Shown here: positions 9,437 to 18,804 of the stretch, in pieces
How positions within the stretch are numbered: the stretch's first letter is position 1
Layout: every line of letters starts with the position of its first letter
Source: Bacteroidales bacterium
GTDB lineage: Bacteria > Bacteroidota > Bacteroidia > Bacteroidales > UBA932
Length of the DNA stretch: 37,999 nucleotides
Direction: 5' to 3'
Assembly: GCA_016286145.1 (NCBI GenBank)
Contig: JAEESD010000005.1
Coordinates: 1-37,999 of the forward strand
Position numbers and translations under genes: made by a program
Notes under the pieces: model-generated
Database searches by the model: none
What the model was told of the DNA's origin: nothing
What the model saw: the letters and a program-made list of their open reading frames with translations, nothing else

Positions 9437-10721
9437 TGCGGGCCGAGACGAAAGAGCCTACAAGACCCTGAAGATCTGTCCCTTCCGGAGCTGATACTAT
9501 AATCTCTCCATCTACCTCCGGGCTCTCAAACTGACTTCTACATACCAGTTTCCCTCCAGGGGCTACAGAATCGACCATCACCTTAAGCTCCGAGCCTACT
9601 CTGCCCTTGTTATAAGCGAGCGAAATGTCTGCCTGCTGCTGCATCAGAAGATCCAGTCTCTGCTGCTTTACCTCCTCCGGGACATCGTCCGGGAAGTGTT
9701 CAGCTCCAAAAGTTCCCTCTTCCTCGCTGTACATAAAAGCGCCCAGCCTCTCGAAGCCGGCCTCGCGACAGAACGCCATCAGTTCCTCAAACTCTTTCGG
9801 GCCCTCTCCCGGATGTCCTACTATCATAGTCGTACGAAGAACAACGCCGGGTACCCTCGAGCGCAACTGCGAAATGAGGTGTCTTGTCCAGGCTCCGTCT
9901 ACGTGGCGTCTCATATTCGAAAGAACTACGTCCGAAATGTGTTGAAGAGGGATATCCAGATACTTACAGACCTTAGGGTTGGAAGCCATCTGCTCCAACA
10001 CATCCTCGGGGAAATCAGCGGGATAGGAATAGTGGATACGTATCCACTCTATCTGGGGGATTTCGGAAAGCTTTTGTATCAGTTCCGCAAGAGCGCGCCT
10101 CTTGTAAAGGTCGATACCATAGTAGGTAGTATCCTGGGCTATCAGGACCAGTTCCTTGACTCCCAGAGCCGCAAGATTGGAGGCCTCCTCGAGGAGTTCC
10201 TCCATCGGAACTGAGCGATGTGCCCCGCGGATGAAAGGTATGGCGCAATAGGAACAGCGCCTGTCACATCCTTCCGATATCTTGAGGTAAGCAGTTCCGG
10301 GCCCGCACTCCGTAGGGATGCGCCTGCGACACTTTGAGTGGTCGGGAGTAACTCCGAGCCATCGGAGCAGCGGATCATAGTCTCTTGCTCCAAACCACGC
10401 GTCTACCTCCGGTATAAGGGAAGGCATCTCAGAAGAGTAGCGCTGACTCAGACAGCCAAACACCACCAACTTCCCTACCGCCCCCTGCTTTTTGAGTTCG
10501 ACGGCCTCCAGGATAGCGTCTATGCTCTCCTGCTTGGCATCGCCGATAAAACCGCAGGTATTGAGAAGGAGATAATCTACCGGATCGCCTGAGCTCTCAG
10601 GTAAAACGATGAAATCTCCCCCCAATTGTGAGAGGAGATGTTCGGTGTCCACACGGTTTTTCGAACAACCGAGTGTAACTGCCTTAAGCTTCTGCAGGCT
10701 GCTGGTCTTCTTCTGTCTCAA
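9393..10721 (-). CDS. rimO: Ribosomal protein uS12 methylthiotransferase
   Basis: 442 aa; VTLGCSKNRVDTEHL, radical-SAM CDRRCSYCAIPFIRGAHRS, C-terminal TRAM-like domain. Confidence 0.96.
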   Translation of the reverse strand: MRQKKTSSLQKLKAVTLGCSKNRVDTEHLLSQLGGDFIVLPESSGDPVDYLLLNTCGFIGDAKQESIDAILEAVELKKQGAVGKLVVFGCLSQRYSSEMPSLIPEVDAWFGARDYDPLLRWLGVTPDHSKCRRRIPTECGPGTAYLKISEGCDRRCSYCAIPFIRGAHRSVPMEELLEEASNLAALGVKELVLIAQDTTYYGIDLYKRRALAELIQKLSEIPQIEWIRIHYSYPADFPEDVLEQMASNPKVCKYLDIPLQHISDVVLSNMRRHVDGAWTRHLISQLRSRVPGVVLRTTMIVGHPGEGPKEFEELMAFCREAGFERLGAFMYSEEEGTFGAEHFPDDVPEEVKQQRLDLLMQQQADISLAYNKGRVGSELKVMVDSVAPGGKLVCRSQFESPEVDGEIIVSAPEGTDLQGLVGSFVSARITGADLYDLEGELI

Positions 10722-11106
10722 AATCTAAAGAAGCGTACTTGACAAGCTCGTTGTACCAGTCCACTATCTTACGCATATGGGACACGTAGAAACGGTCTCC
10801 GTCGTAGTTGGGCACTGCCTTGGAGAACAGGGCCTTAAGCTCGGCGTCTGCCGCCTTGGAGCTGGGAGCCTCCTTACCTTCGAGAGCCTTCTGAAGAGCG
10901 AGGAATACCTCAGCAAGCTTCAGTTCGCCTTCATCAGTAAAGATGGCGATATCTGCCAGAGTTGTTATCCTGTTTCTTGCGTCAAGAACGGTTTTCTTTC
11001 CTCCCTCGAGGGTCTCGGCGATAACTCCGCCGCGGGCCTGGGCAAGATAACGGAACAGGCCGTGCTGTCCGGAAACCGAAAGAATCTTTGCCAGATTTGT
11101 TTTCAT
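10684..11106 (-). CDS. DUF5606 domain-containing protein
   Basis: 140 aa; MKTNLAKILSVSGQHGLFRYLAQARGGVIAETLEGGKKT...ISVLADI-type Bacteroidetes family; between coaE and rimO. Confidence 0.75.
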   Translation of the reverse strand: MKTNLAKILSVSGQHGLFRYLAQARGGVIAETLEGGKKTVLDARNRITTLADIAIFTDEGELKLAEVFLALQKALEGKEAPSSKAADAELKALFSKAVPNYDGDRFYVSHMRKIVDWYNELVKYASLDFETEEDQQPAEA

Positions 11107-11630
11107 ATCTTGATAGTTTTAATCATTCTGTCTATCTGGTCGTGCAGTTCCTGAAGACCAGAATTGTTTTCAATTACGTAATCCGCCTCCTCAAGCCTCA
11201 TTTCCTCCTGGGAAGCCGCTCTCTCAGCTGTCTTAGGGTTACGGCCCAGCCTTGTCTCAAACGGAGCCCGGACAAGCACTACCTTGTCGAATACTCCCTT
11301 GAACTGAGGCTTACCGAAAGCCACCGCCGACTCAAAGAACACCGCCTCTGCGGATGATTCCGCGCAAAAGCCGCGGAAATCTTCCAACACCAGAGGATAA
11401 ACCAGCGCTTCCAGAGCCTCACGTTTCAGCGGGTCGCTGAAAATCACTCCTATCTCCTCAAACGGACAGCCTATTGCCTGCTCTATGCGGGCCTTGAGCC
11501 CCGGAACAGAAGAATATAGGGCCTTCGTTCTGGAATCGGAATCGTATACCGGGTAGCCCAGCCGCGCCAGATAAGCGCAGACCTCCGACTTCCCCGAGCC
11601 GATTAACCCTGTTACCAGTATCTTATTCAC
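11103..11630 (-). CDS. coaE: Dephospho-CoA kinase
   Basis: KILVTGLIGSGKSEVCAYLARLGYPVYDSDSRTKALY: P-loop and DSD motif. The ORF runs to 11654, but a GTG at 11630 (VNKILVTG) is the more likely start. Confidence 0.92.
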   Translation of the reverse strand: MNKILVTGLIGSGKSEVCAYLARLGYPVYDSDSRTKALYSSVPGLKARIEQAIGCPFEEIGVIFSDPLKREALEALVYPLVLEDFRGFCAESSAEAVFFESAVAFGKPQFKGVFDKVVLVRAPFETRLGRNPKTAERAASQEEMRLEEADYVIENNSGLQELHDQIDRMIKTIKI

Positions 11631-12558
11631 GGCCGGCCAAGTCCGATTCCACACATTCGCAGAACTCAGGATCAGCCTCCCAGGAGATAGTCATCTCCGG
11701 CAGACCCTCCGCCCTGACCATACATTTCCCTCCTATCGAGGATGCGAACTCATTGTAGTCCACATAAAAGCTGGCAGAGCCGGTAGGATTTCCGCTGATC
11801 GGGAAGATGAAACGGAACTTTACATCTACGGTGGAAGGATAAACCGAGAGCACCTTACCCTCGGGTACATTGCGCACCCCTACCCTTACCTTTTCCGTAA
11901 TGCCTACGTAGCGCGAAACATCCAGCGAGTACGAGGCTTCCTTTGAGGAAAGACGGGTTCCCGCCGGGATCTCGAGGCGAACTTTGCCGTGGAGGCTCCT
12001 GTCCACATCATATTTCGAAATCTGACGGGTAAGGATCTGGTCTATACCGGAAATTCGGGAAGGATTTCCGTAGACGAGAACGGAGTCGGGCGTAAGCTTA
12101 ATTTCGCCGGTAGCCATATACTGCTCGCGGAAACGGAGTTGCCTGACCGCCACCACCGGAACCTTCTTGAAGGATTCGGGAGCAAAGCGGACGGTAATAT
12201 AGTCAGATGCGAACTGAGCCTTTGTCTGAGGCCCGAATATGGACTCCGAATAGCGGACGAGATTGTTGGCGGAAACGACAAAAAAGTCTCCCTCGGTGTG
12301 GCGGATATGCTCCGGATCGATCGCTACGTTGACCGGCCTGTTCCTGCGAAGGGCGAGCCCGAGCAGGCGGAAGCCGGACGCCGTAACGTTCGCCGTTACT
12401 TGCACGCTCTCCATCGCGGCCTCGCTGCGGCCTACGATGGAGCTGTGGGCAAGGACGGGGACGCTTACCAGTCCGGTCGTCTCCCTCGAGAGGTTACTGA
12501 CGAGCCAGATGGCAAGAGAGGCCACCACAGCCAAAACAAAGGAGGTAGACCTTTTCAC
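11623..12558 (-). CDS. YbbR-like domain-containing protein
   Basis: 311 aa; single N-terminal TM segment, then repeated YbbR-like strands (ITLTPDSVLVYGNPSRI type). Context yajC-ybbR-coaE is common in Bacteroidetes. Confidence 0.78.
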   Translation of the reverse strand: MKRSTSFVLAVVASLAIWLVSNLSRETTGLVSVPVLAHSSIVGRSEAAMESVQVTANVTASGFRLLGLALRRNRPVNVAIDPEHIRHTEGDFFVVSANNLVRYSESIFGPQTKAQFASDYITVRFAPESFKKVPVVAVRQLRFREQYMATGEIKLTPDSVLVYGNPSRISGIDQILTRQISKYDVDRSLHGKVRLEIPAGTRLSSKEASYSLDVSRYVGITEKVRVGVRNVPEGKVLSVYPSTVDVKFRFIFPISGNPTGSASFYVDYNEFASSIGGKCMVRAEGLPEMTISWEADPEFCECVESDLAGRE

Positions 12559-12566
12559 GGCTAAGT

Positions 12567-12896
12567 TTATTTCTGAGCCTGGGTGTCAGAGCTGTCGCGG
12601 ACGATCGAACCTTTGTCGACCCTGAGCTTAACCTCGCCGTCTACCTTGAGGAGGATAGTCCTCTCCTCAATTTCAGCGACGGTACCGTAGATACCTCCGG
12701 CGGTAATGACTTTGTCGCCTTTCTTGAGCTCGCTGCGGAACTTCTCAAGCTCCTTCTGCTGCTTGCGCTGAGGGCGGATCATAAAGAACCACATAATAGC
12801 AAACAGAGCGATAATCATAATCCAGAAGCTCCACTGGCTTCCGCCCTGGGCCTGACCGGCTGCAGGTGCAGCCTGAAGTAAAGAAATAAGTGTCAT
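12567..12896 (-). CDS. yajC: Preprotein translocase subunit YajC
   Basis: 109 aa; FWIMIIALFAIMWFFMIRPQRKQQKELEKFRSELKKGDKVITAGGIYGTV is diagnostic. Confidence 0.97.
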   Translation of the reverse strand: MTLISLLQAAPAAGQAQGGSQWSFWIMIIALFAIMWFFMIRPQRKQQKELEKFRSELKKGDKVITAGGIYGTVAEIEERTILLKVDGEVKLRVDKGSIVRDSSDTQAQK

Positions 12897-12904
12897 AATT
12901 TAAA

Positions 12905-13825
12905 TTATTTTGTTTTGTTGATAAGCTTGTCCAGCAGGCCGTTTACGAAGGCCTTGCTTTCAGGGGTACTGTAATACTTCGAGATCTCTACGTACTCGTT
13001 CATAATGATCTTCGGAGCGATAGAGGGGAAAGCTGCCGATTCTGCCATTCCGGTAACGATAAGCGCGAGATCGGTAGTACAGATTCGGTTAATATCCCAC
13101 TTGGGAGTAAGTTTGGCTATCTCCTCAACTGATTTCTGATAGGTAGCGACCGCCTTACGCACTATCCCAACTACGAAATCCTTGTCTGAATCCTTTCCTT
13201 CCTGGCCGGGCATCTGGCTCAGATAGAGTTCAGGGAGAGCCCAGCGCTTTCCTGCCGCGAAATCGTCCATAGTGTGGCAGCAATAGGTAAGAGCATAGGC
13301 AAGGTCGTCGTTCCACCAGATTGAGAGGCCTTCGAGTATTTCCTCGAGTTCCTTGTTCTCTACGAGTTCTTTTTCGAAGATGGAGACCCAAAGAGCCGCA
13401 TCAGCCTTAAGGCTGCGCTCTTCTTTCGCCATATAGGCCTCATAGTAGTCAGAAGCCTTTACAGAGTCATACAGATGCCAGAGGAAGGCGTCATACTGAT
13501 CCCAGCCGAGCTTTTTCTTCTCGACCAGTTTACGGAAATCGGGATCTGAACAAAGAAGCGGTGCGATACCGTTTTCCGCAAATTTCAGATTGGGATGCTT
13601 CTCTTCTTCAGTTGGGTGAAACTTTCCCCTGAGGGCCTCGATACGGGTTTTGGCGTGGTCTGTAAGGGCCGGCACCAGGGCGAGCATAAAGAGATACAGG
13701 TCACGGGTAGCCTGACAAGAGGCTTCGAGCTGAGAAAGAGCTTCAGCCTGAGTCAGTTCCGGATTTTCTGCCAGGGCGTATACCGTTTTGAACGCCTTGA
13801 TACGCAAGATTCTTCTGTTTAGCAT
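12905..13825 (-). CDS. nusB: Transcription antitermination protein NusB (long Bacteroidetes form)
   Basis: Start at the ATG at 13825: MLNRRILRIKAFKTVYA...; C-terminal NusB signature AVATYQKSVEEIAKLTPKWDINRICTTDLALIVTGMAE...PKIIMNEYVEISKYYSTPESKAFVNGLLDKL. Confidence 0.93.
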   Translation of the reverse strand: MLNRRILRIKAFKTVYALAENPELTQAEALSQLEASCQATRDLYLFMLALVPALTDHAKTRIEALRGKFHPTEEEKHPNLKFAENGIAPLLCSDPDFRKLVEKKKLGWDQYDAFLWHLYDSVKASDYYEAYMAKEERSLKADAALWVSIFEKELVENKELEEILEGLSIWWNDDLAYALTYCCHTMDDFAAGKRWALPELYLSQMPGQEGKDSDKDFVVGIVRKAVATYQKSVEEIAKLTPKWDINRICTTDLALIVTGMAESAAFPSIAPKIIMNEYVEISKYYSTPESKAFVNGLLDKLINKTK

Positions 13826-13850
13826 CCTATGGTATGTCAATAAATTCCTG

Positions 13851-13858
13851 CAAATATA
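13851..13858 (-). promoter_or_regulatory. Putative Bacteroidetes -7 element TATATTTG for nusB operon
   Basis: Reverse complement of CAAATATA matches TAnnTTTG, 25 nt upstream of the nusB ATG. Confidence 0.6.
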
Positions 13859-13879
13859 ATCAGGAATCGAAAAAAATTC

Positions 13880-13887
13880 TAATTTTG
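13880..13887 (+). promoter_or_regulatory. Putative -7 element TAATTTTG for the DUF3276/PNP genes
   Basis: Matches TAnnTTTG, 29 nt upstream of the ATG at 13917. Confidence 0.55.
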
Positions 13888-13916
13888 CATAAAGTAAAAT
13901 AACCATTTTGATTACT

Positions 13917-14249
13917 ATGTACAAGGAAGATTACGATTCTTTCAGGGAAGAAAGAGGTTCAGATGACGTGTTTTCCAAACCCGTCAGAGCAGGAAAGCGT
14001 ACGTACTTCTTCGACGTAAAGTCGACAAGGGGTCAGAAAGACTTTTATCTTACTATTACAGAGAGCAAACGTCATAATAATCCAGACGGCAGCTTCACCT
14101 TCGACAAACACAAAATATTCCTTTACAAAGAGGACTTCGAAAAGTTCCGTGAGGGTCTGGACGACGTAATAGCTTACATCAAGGACAATTGCTTCGGCGG
14201 AGAGATTCCCGAGCGGCAGAAAGAAGAGTCCTCCGATGACAACTTTTAG
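13917..14249 (+). CDS. DUF3276 / PUR-family single-stranded nucleic-acid binding protein
   Basis: [52 protein letters not shown]...[13 protein letters not shown]: PurA-like repeat. The ORF track uses TTG at 13908; ATG at 13917 is better. Confidence 0.85.
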   Translation: MYKEDYDSFREERGSDDVFSKPVRAGKRTYFFDVKSTRGQKDFYLTITESKRHNNPDGSFTFDKHKIFLYKEDFEKFREGLDDVIAYIKDNCFGGEIPERQKEESSDDNF

Positions 14250-15066
14250 TATGGAAACTTTGAAGTCAGCCGCGTCTTACGTGGCTGATTTCATCTCCGG
14301 CAGACAGCCGGAACTGGGGATCGTGCTCGGCAGCGGCCTTGGTTCGCTCGCAGACAGCATCGAAGATCCCCTAGTACTCCCCTATTCTCAGATCCCCGGC
14401 TTCCCGGTCAGTACAGCCGTAGGCCATAAAGGCAACTTTATAGTAGGCAATCTTTCCGGTAAGTGTGTAATCGCTATGCAGGGCCGTTTCCACTTCTACG
14501 AGGGCTATCCTATGACCTCGGTTACTATGGCCGTAAGGGTGATGTACCTTCTTGGAGTCAGGACCCTTTTCGTTTCGAACGCCGCCGGTGGAATCAACCC
14601 CGAATACAGAACCGGCGATCTGATGATAATCAATGACCACATAAGCCTGCAGCCCAACCCGCTGATCGGCCCGAATCTCGACGAACTCGGCCCCCGTTTC
14701 CCGGATATGACCCGGCCGTACGATCCCGCCCTTATCAGGCGTGCCCGCGCAATCGCCGCCTCCCTGGGCTGGATGGTCCACGAAGGAGTGTATCTCGGCG
14801 ACACCGGCCCCTCCTACGAGACCCCGGCCGAGTACCGGTTCTACCGCGCCGTGGGCGGAGACGTTGTCGGAATGAGCACTATCCCCGAGGTCATCGTAGC
14901 CCGCCACTGCGGGATGAGAGTCTTCGGAATGTCAGTAGTCACCAACGAAGCCTCTGGCGATTTTGCCGAAGATTATCAGAACGACGGCGACGATGTAGTA
15001 AAAGCCGCAGATGCCGCCGCCTCAAAACTTACCAGAATATTCAAAGAACTAATCGCAACCCTATAA
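14236..15066 (+). CDS. Purine nucleoside phosphorylase, paralog 1 (Asn at specificity position)
   Basis: 276 aa; [65 protein letters not shown] are trimeric PNP motifs. ATG at 14251 is an alternative start. Confidence 0.95.
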   Translation: MTTFSMETLKSAASYVADFISGRQPELGIVLGSGLGSLADSIEDPLVLPYSQIPGFPVSTAVGHKGNFIVGNLSGKCVIAMQGRFHFYEGYPMTSVTMAVRVMYLLGVRTLFVSNAAGGINPEYRTGDLMIINDHISLQPNPLIGPNLDELGPRFPDMTRPYDPALIRRARAIAASLGWMVHEGVYLGDTGPSYETPAEYRFYRAVGGDVVGMSTIPEVIVARHCGMRVFGMSVVTNEASGDFAEDYQNDGDDVVKAADAAASKLTRIFKELIATL

Positions 15067-15070
15067 CACT

Positions 15071-15898
15071 ATGTCTGAGATACTTACACCCTACCTTAAA
15101 GCAGTTGAATACATACGTTCGAAAAGCGGCGGAGTAACCCCCGAGATTGGAGTTATCCTCGGCAGCGGACTCGGTTCGCTGGGAGATCAGATCGAAAACC
15201 CTTCGATCATCCCCTACAACGAAATCCCCGGTTTTCCCGTCAGTACTGCGATAGGCCACAAATCCCGCCTAGTCATCGGCGATCTCGGCGGAAAGAAGGT
15301 AGTAGCTATGCAGGGCCGCTTCCACTTCTACGAAGGCTATACGATGGAGCAGGTCACCTTCCCCATCAGGGTGTTGAAACTTCTGGGAATCAAGTATCTG
15401 TTCGTCTCCAATGCGGCAGGCGGCCTCAACCTCAGCTATAGAGTGGGAGATCTGATGGTCATCAAAGACCAGATCAATATGATGCCCAACCCGCTGATCG
15501 GGCCTAACGCCGAAGAATTCGGCCCGCGCTTCCCCGATATGACTCACCCCTACGACGTAGAGCTTCGCAGGCTTGCCCGTAAGCTCGCCGGCGAGATGGG
15601 AATCCACCTCCAGGAGGGCGTGTATATCGCCTGCACCGGCCCTTCATATGAGACCAGGGCCGAATACAAGTTCTTCCGTACGATAGGGAGCGACGCCGTA
15701 GGAATGAGTACGGTGCCCGAGGTTATCGTAGCCCGCCACTGCGATCTTCGCGTCTTCGGTATGTCCGTGATTACGGACCTTGCACGCGAGGATATGCCGG
15801 ACGACTACGTAACGGACGGAGAAGAAATAGTAAAGGCGGCCAATCAAGCTACCAGCAAGATGACCGCCCTGTTTGAGAAGATGATCGCCGCTATTTAG
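15071..15898 (+). CDS. Purine nucleoside phosphorylase, paralog 2 (Asp at specificity position)
   Basis: 275 aa; [65 protein letters not shown]. Clearly paralogous to the upstream CDS. Confidence 0.95.
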   Translation: MSEILTPYLKAVEYIRSKSGGVTPEIGVILGSGLGSLGDQIENPSIIPYNEIPGFPVSTAIGHKSRLVIGDLGGKKVVAMQGRFHFYEGYTMEQVTFPIRVLKLLGIKYLFVSNAAGGLNLSYRVGDLMVIKDQINMMPNPLIGPNAEEFGPRFPDMTHPYDVELRRLARKLAGEMGIHLQEGVYIACTGPSYETRAEYKFFRTIGSDAVGMSTVPEVIVARHCDLRVFGMSVITDLAREDMPDDYVTDGEEIVKAANQATSKMTALFEKMIAAI

Positions 15899-17429
15899 CG
15901 ATAGCGACCGATCTGGTTTCCCTGATTACAGTGATCTTTACCTGGCCGGGATAAGTCATCTCGTCCTGGATGCGCTGCGCGATATCGGTGGAGAGGTGTG
16001 CTGCCTGCTCGTCCGTAATCTCGTCTGCGCCTACTATCACGCGAAGCTCGCGGCCCGCCTGGATAGCGTAGGACTTAGTAACTCCCTTGTAGGAAGCGGC
16101 AAGATCTTCCATTCCCTTGAGACGCTTGATGTAGCTCTCGATAACCTCGCGACGGGCGCCGGGGCGTGCGCCGGAAATAGCATCGGCTACGAGCACTAGC
16201 GGCGAATAGATAGAGGTCATCTCCATCTCTTCGTGGTGTGCACCGACCGCGTTTACGATCTCGGGACGCTCCTTGTACTGCTCGGCGAGCTTGGCTCCAA
16301 GCAGAGCGTGGGGCAGCTCTTCGTCTTCGGTGCTGACCTTTCCGATATCGTGGAGAAGGCCGGCTCTCTTTGCGATCTTCGGGTTGAGTCCGAGCTCGGC
16401 GGCGAAGATGGAGGCGATGGAAGCGACCTCACGGGAGTGTTGGAGAAGGTTCTGTCCGTAAGAGGAACGGTATTTCATACGTCCGATAAGGCGGACGAGT
16501 TCGAGATTCATTCCGTGGATACCCAGGTCTATGCAGGTGCGCTTTCCGGTCTCAAGGATTTCGTCTTCGAGCTGTTTGCTGACCTTTGCGACTACTTCCT
16601 CGATACGGGCGGGGTGTATACGGCCGTCTGTTACGAGCTGGTGAAGAGCGAGGCGGGCGACTTCCCTGCGGACGGGATCAAAGCCAGAAAGGAGGATAGT
16701 ATCGGGGGTATCGTCTACTACGATCTCAACTCCGGTAGCGGCCTCGAGAGCGCGGATGTTACGGCCTTCGCGTCCGATGATACGGCCCTTGACTTCGTCG
16801 TTCTCGATCGGGAAGGTAGTTACTGCGTTTTCGATTGCGGTTTCGGTCGCAGTCCTTTGTATAGTATTGATAACTATTCTCTTAGCTTCCTTGGCGGCAT
16901 TGAGACGGGCTTCGTCCATCGTGTCGTTGATGTACGAAAGAGCCTCGGTTCTGGCCTCGGCCTTCATATTCTCAACGAGCATTTTCTTAGCCTCTTCAGC
17001 GCTCATTCCGGCTACGGTCTCTAGCTGTTTGTTGGCCTGAGCTGTAAGGGCAGCACATTCCGCCTCTTTCTTTGAGAGCTGGTCTCTCTGGGCATTGAGC
17101 TGGCCCTTCTGAGAGTCGAGGTCGTGTTGGCGGCGTCCGAGCTCGGACTGAAGCTGATTCAGCTGGGTCTCTTTCGCGCGAACATTGTTTTCGCGGTCGC
17201 GGAGCTGATTATTCTTCTCGTTTACCTTGTTTTCGTGTTCTTCTTTCAGCTGAAGGAAATGTTCTTTTGCTTCGAGCATCTTCTTCTGCTTGAGAGACTC
17301 GGCTTCCAGAGTAGCTTTCTGGATGATGGCGTCCCCGCGTCCTTTTGCGACGATACGGGTAATCCCTATGTAAAGTGCCAGTGCGAGAACTGCTCCCGCT
17401 ACGGCTGCGATGATGATGTAAAGTATCAT
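15891..17429 (-). CDS. rny: Ribonuclease Y
   Basis: N-terminal TM and long coiled coil, KH domain ([36 protein letters not shown]), HD domain (AGLLHDIGK). The ORF track starts at TTG 17459; ATG at 17429 ([12 protein letters not shown]) is likely. Confidence 0.97.
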   Translation of the reverse strand: MILYIIIAAVAGAVLALALYIGITRIVAKGRGDAIIQKATLEAESLKQKKMLEAKEHFLQLKEEHENKVNEKNNQLRDRENNVRAKETQLNQLQSELGRRQHDLDSQKGQLNAQRDQLSKKEAECAALTAQANKQLETVAGMSAEEAKKMLVENMKAEARTEALSYINDTMDEARLNAAKEAKRIVINTIQRTATETAIENAVTTFPIENDEVKGRIIGREGRNIRALEAATGVEIVVDDTPDTILLSGFDPVRREVARLALHQLVTDGRIHPARIEEVVAKVSKQLEDEILETGKRTCIDLGIHGMNLELVRLIGRMKYRSSYGQNLLQHSREVASIASIFAAELGLNPKIAKRAGLLHDIGKVSTEDEELPHALLGAKLAEQYKERPEIVNAVGAHHEEMEMTSIYSPLVLVADAISGARPGARREVIESYIKRLKGMEDLAASYKGVTKSYAIQAGRELRVIVGADEITDEQAAHLSTDIAQRIQDEMTYPGQVKITVIRETRSVAIAK

Positions 17430-17460
17430 ACTGCTGTATATATATTGTGTTATGGTCAAA

Positions 17461-17495
17461 CAAAAAACAGTACCTGCAACTAATGCAGATACTGT
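17461..17495 (-). terminator. Rho-independent terminator of the zapA-linked RNA
   Basis: On the minus strand, ACAGTATCTGCA (17495-17484) pairs with TGCAGGTACTGT (17478-17467): 12 bp with one G:U, 5-nt loop, followed by TTTTTT. Confidence 0.82.
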
Positions 17496-17654
17496 CTTGT
17501 ATAATAACCGTTAGTCCTTGGCTGAAACTTTCATAATGAAAGATTTGGGAGCCTCCCGGTTCAGGCTTCCTGCTGCAAGGCAGGCTTGCTATCGACGGTG
17601 AGAACTTACCCGGTTCCGTAGAACTTGTTTGTTAGAGCAAGGAGGAACTAACGG
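17461..17654 (-). ncRNA. ssrS: Structured RNA, candidate 6S RNA
   Basis: About 190-nt non-coding span directly downstream of zapA. Long-range closing stem CCGTTAGTTCC (17654-17644) with GGACTAACGG (17517-17508), inner hairpin CCTGC-CTTGCA-GCAGG, then a strong terminator. 6S genes adjoin zapA in other phyla. Confidence 0.6.
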
Positions 17655-17950
17655 TTTGTCTCTATTTTGTTCAGATAGGCCTTCAACTCCTTCTCGAGTT
17701 TGGCGGTTTCATCGGTATTCTGCGCGAGGCCTTTCTTCGCCACGAGCATCGAGATCGTATTTGTCAGCGCCACGAAAACCAGTTTGTCTGCCAGGGTCTG
17801 ATCCGGATAACGTGTATCGTAATCCGTCAGCATCGAATTTATTTTTTCAGCAGCCAGTCTCATATAGTGTTCTGACTCCTGGGTGGCTACAAGGGTGTAT
17901 TCCTTGCCGCCTATCTTGAGGGTGATGCTGTGTTTTGTTTGCTCCGACAT
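17648..17950 (-). CDS. zapA: Cell division protein ZapA
   Basis: MSEQTKHSITLKIGGKEYTLVATQESEHYMRLAAEKINSML...DKLVFVALTNTISML. Start chosen at ATG 17950 rather than the track start at 17977. Confidence 0.9.
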   Translation of the reverse strand: MSEQTKHSITLKIGGKEYTLVATQESEHYMRLAAEKINSMLTDYDTRYPDQTLADKLVFVALTNTISMLVAKKGLAQNTDETAKLEKELKAYLNKIETNR

Positions 17951-17952
17951 AA

Positions 17953-18222
17953 TTAACTGGCAATCAGACGGATACACTTGTCAATCTCTTTGATGAGCTT
18001 ATCTATCCTTTCTTTTGCAGCGGCTTTGTCTCCGTCTGCGGTAAAGGCGCCCGCGAGCTTGTACCGGTCTATCTGTTTTGTCAATTCAGTTATCTGCTGT
18101 TTGTATGATGCTACCTCCGACTCCTTGACAACGAGCTTTGCGGCGAGCTCGTCACCGCGATGTTTCTCTGTCTCATACAGGGAAATCAACTGTTCGATGT
18201 CTTTTCGAAGGTCGTCAATCAT
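17953..18222 (-). CDS. Small coiled-coil protein upstream of zapA (ZapB-like position)
   Basis: 89 aa, coiled-coil composition (MIDDLRKDIEQLISLYETEKHRGDELAAKLVVKESEVASYKQQITELTKQIDRYK); 2-nt gap to zapA. Confidence 0.65.
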   Translation of the reverse strand: MIDDLRKDIEQLISLYETEKHRGDELAAKLVVKESEVASYKQQITELTKQIDRYKLAGAFTADGDKAAAKERIDKLIKEIDKCIRLIAS

Positions 18223-18228
18223 ACCCTA

Positions 18229-18236
18229 CAAATATA
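18229..18236 (-). promoter_or_regulatory. Putative -7 element TATATTTG, 6 nt from start codon
   Basis: CAAATATA on the plus strand; start codon at 18222-18220. Confidence 0.55.
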
Positions 18237-18247
18237 ATTAATTTTCG

Positions 18248-18763
18248 CTATTTCGTAATCAATTCCACCGAATTCCTGTCGATTTGTACGCAAGCAGCCC
18301 CAAGTATCGGGAGCCTGACTGCCAGGCAGTCCTTACCTTCCACCTTAACAAGTTCTACAACTTTTCCCTCCAAAACGCCGCTCTTCACTCTCACCAGGTC
18401 TCCGGGAGTGAGCGGGCCGCTTACAACCCTCACCTCGCCGTTCACCGAATCTACCATCTCCCGGAACGCATCCATCTGGGAGTCAGGCACTATCGCAGCC
18501 TTGTAGCTTCCCGGCTTTTCGGTAAGATAACGGGGTATATACGGGATCTCGGCCGCGGAGTTGCGGCGCTCGAGTTCTGTACACCGTACGAAGACCATTC
18601 GGGGGATGAGCAGACGGTCCACCACTTTCTTTCTGTCCGACCACTGCCTCACTTCCTTGCGGATCGGAACGAACACCTCATAGCCTCGCGCAGAAAGGGC
18701 TGCAGCTACATTTTTATCCTGACAGGAACGGGTATAGGCTATGTACCAGTGGAGTTCGTTCAT
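18248..18763 (-). CDS. UpxY/NusG-family transcription antiterminator (orphan)
   Basis: MNELHWYIAYTRSCQDKNVAAALSARGYEVFVPIRKEVRQWSDRKKVVDRLLIPRMVFVR is the NGN domain; KOW-like C-terminus LTPGDLVRVKSGVLEGKVVELVKVEG. Start at ATG 18763. Confidence 0.88.
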   Translation of the reverse strand: MNELHWYIAYTRSCQDKNVAAALSARGYEVFVPIRKEVRQWSDRKKVVDRLLIPRMVFVRCTELERRNSAAEIPYIPRYLTEKPGSYKAAIVPDSQMDAFREMVDSVNGEVRVVSGPLTPGDLVRVKSGVLEGKVVELVKVEGKDCLAVRLPILGAACVQIDRNSVELITK

Positions 18764-18769
18764 AACATA

Positions 18770-18777
18770 CAAAAATA
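18770..18777 (-). promoter_or_regulatory. Putative -7 element TATTTTTG for the UpxY-like gene
   Basis: CAAAAATA on the plus strand, 6 nt upstream of ATG 18763. Confidence 0.5.
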
Positions 18778-18789
18778 GCCATTTTTTCT

Positions 18790-18797
18790 TAACTTTG
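18790..18797 (+). promoter_or_regulatory. Putative -7 element TAACTTTG for nadE
   Basis: Matches TAnnTTTG, 7 nt upstream of ATG 18805. Confidence 0.55.
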
Positions 18798-18804
18798 CTT
18801 TGTT

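Noticed and set aside
16233-17024. 263-aa plus-strand ORF
   Set aside because: Antisense to rny, whose protein motifs are intact.
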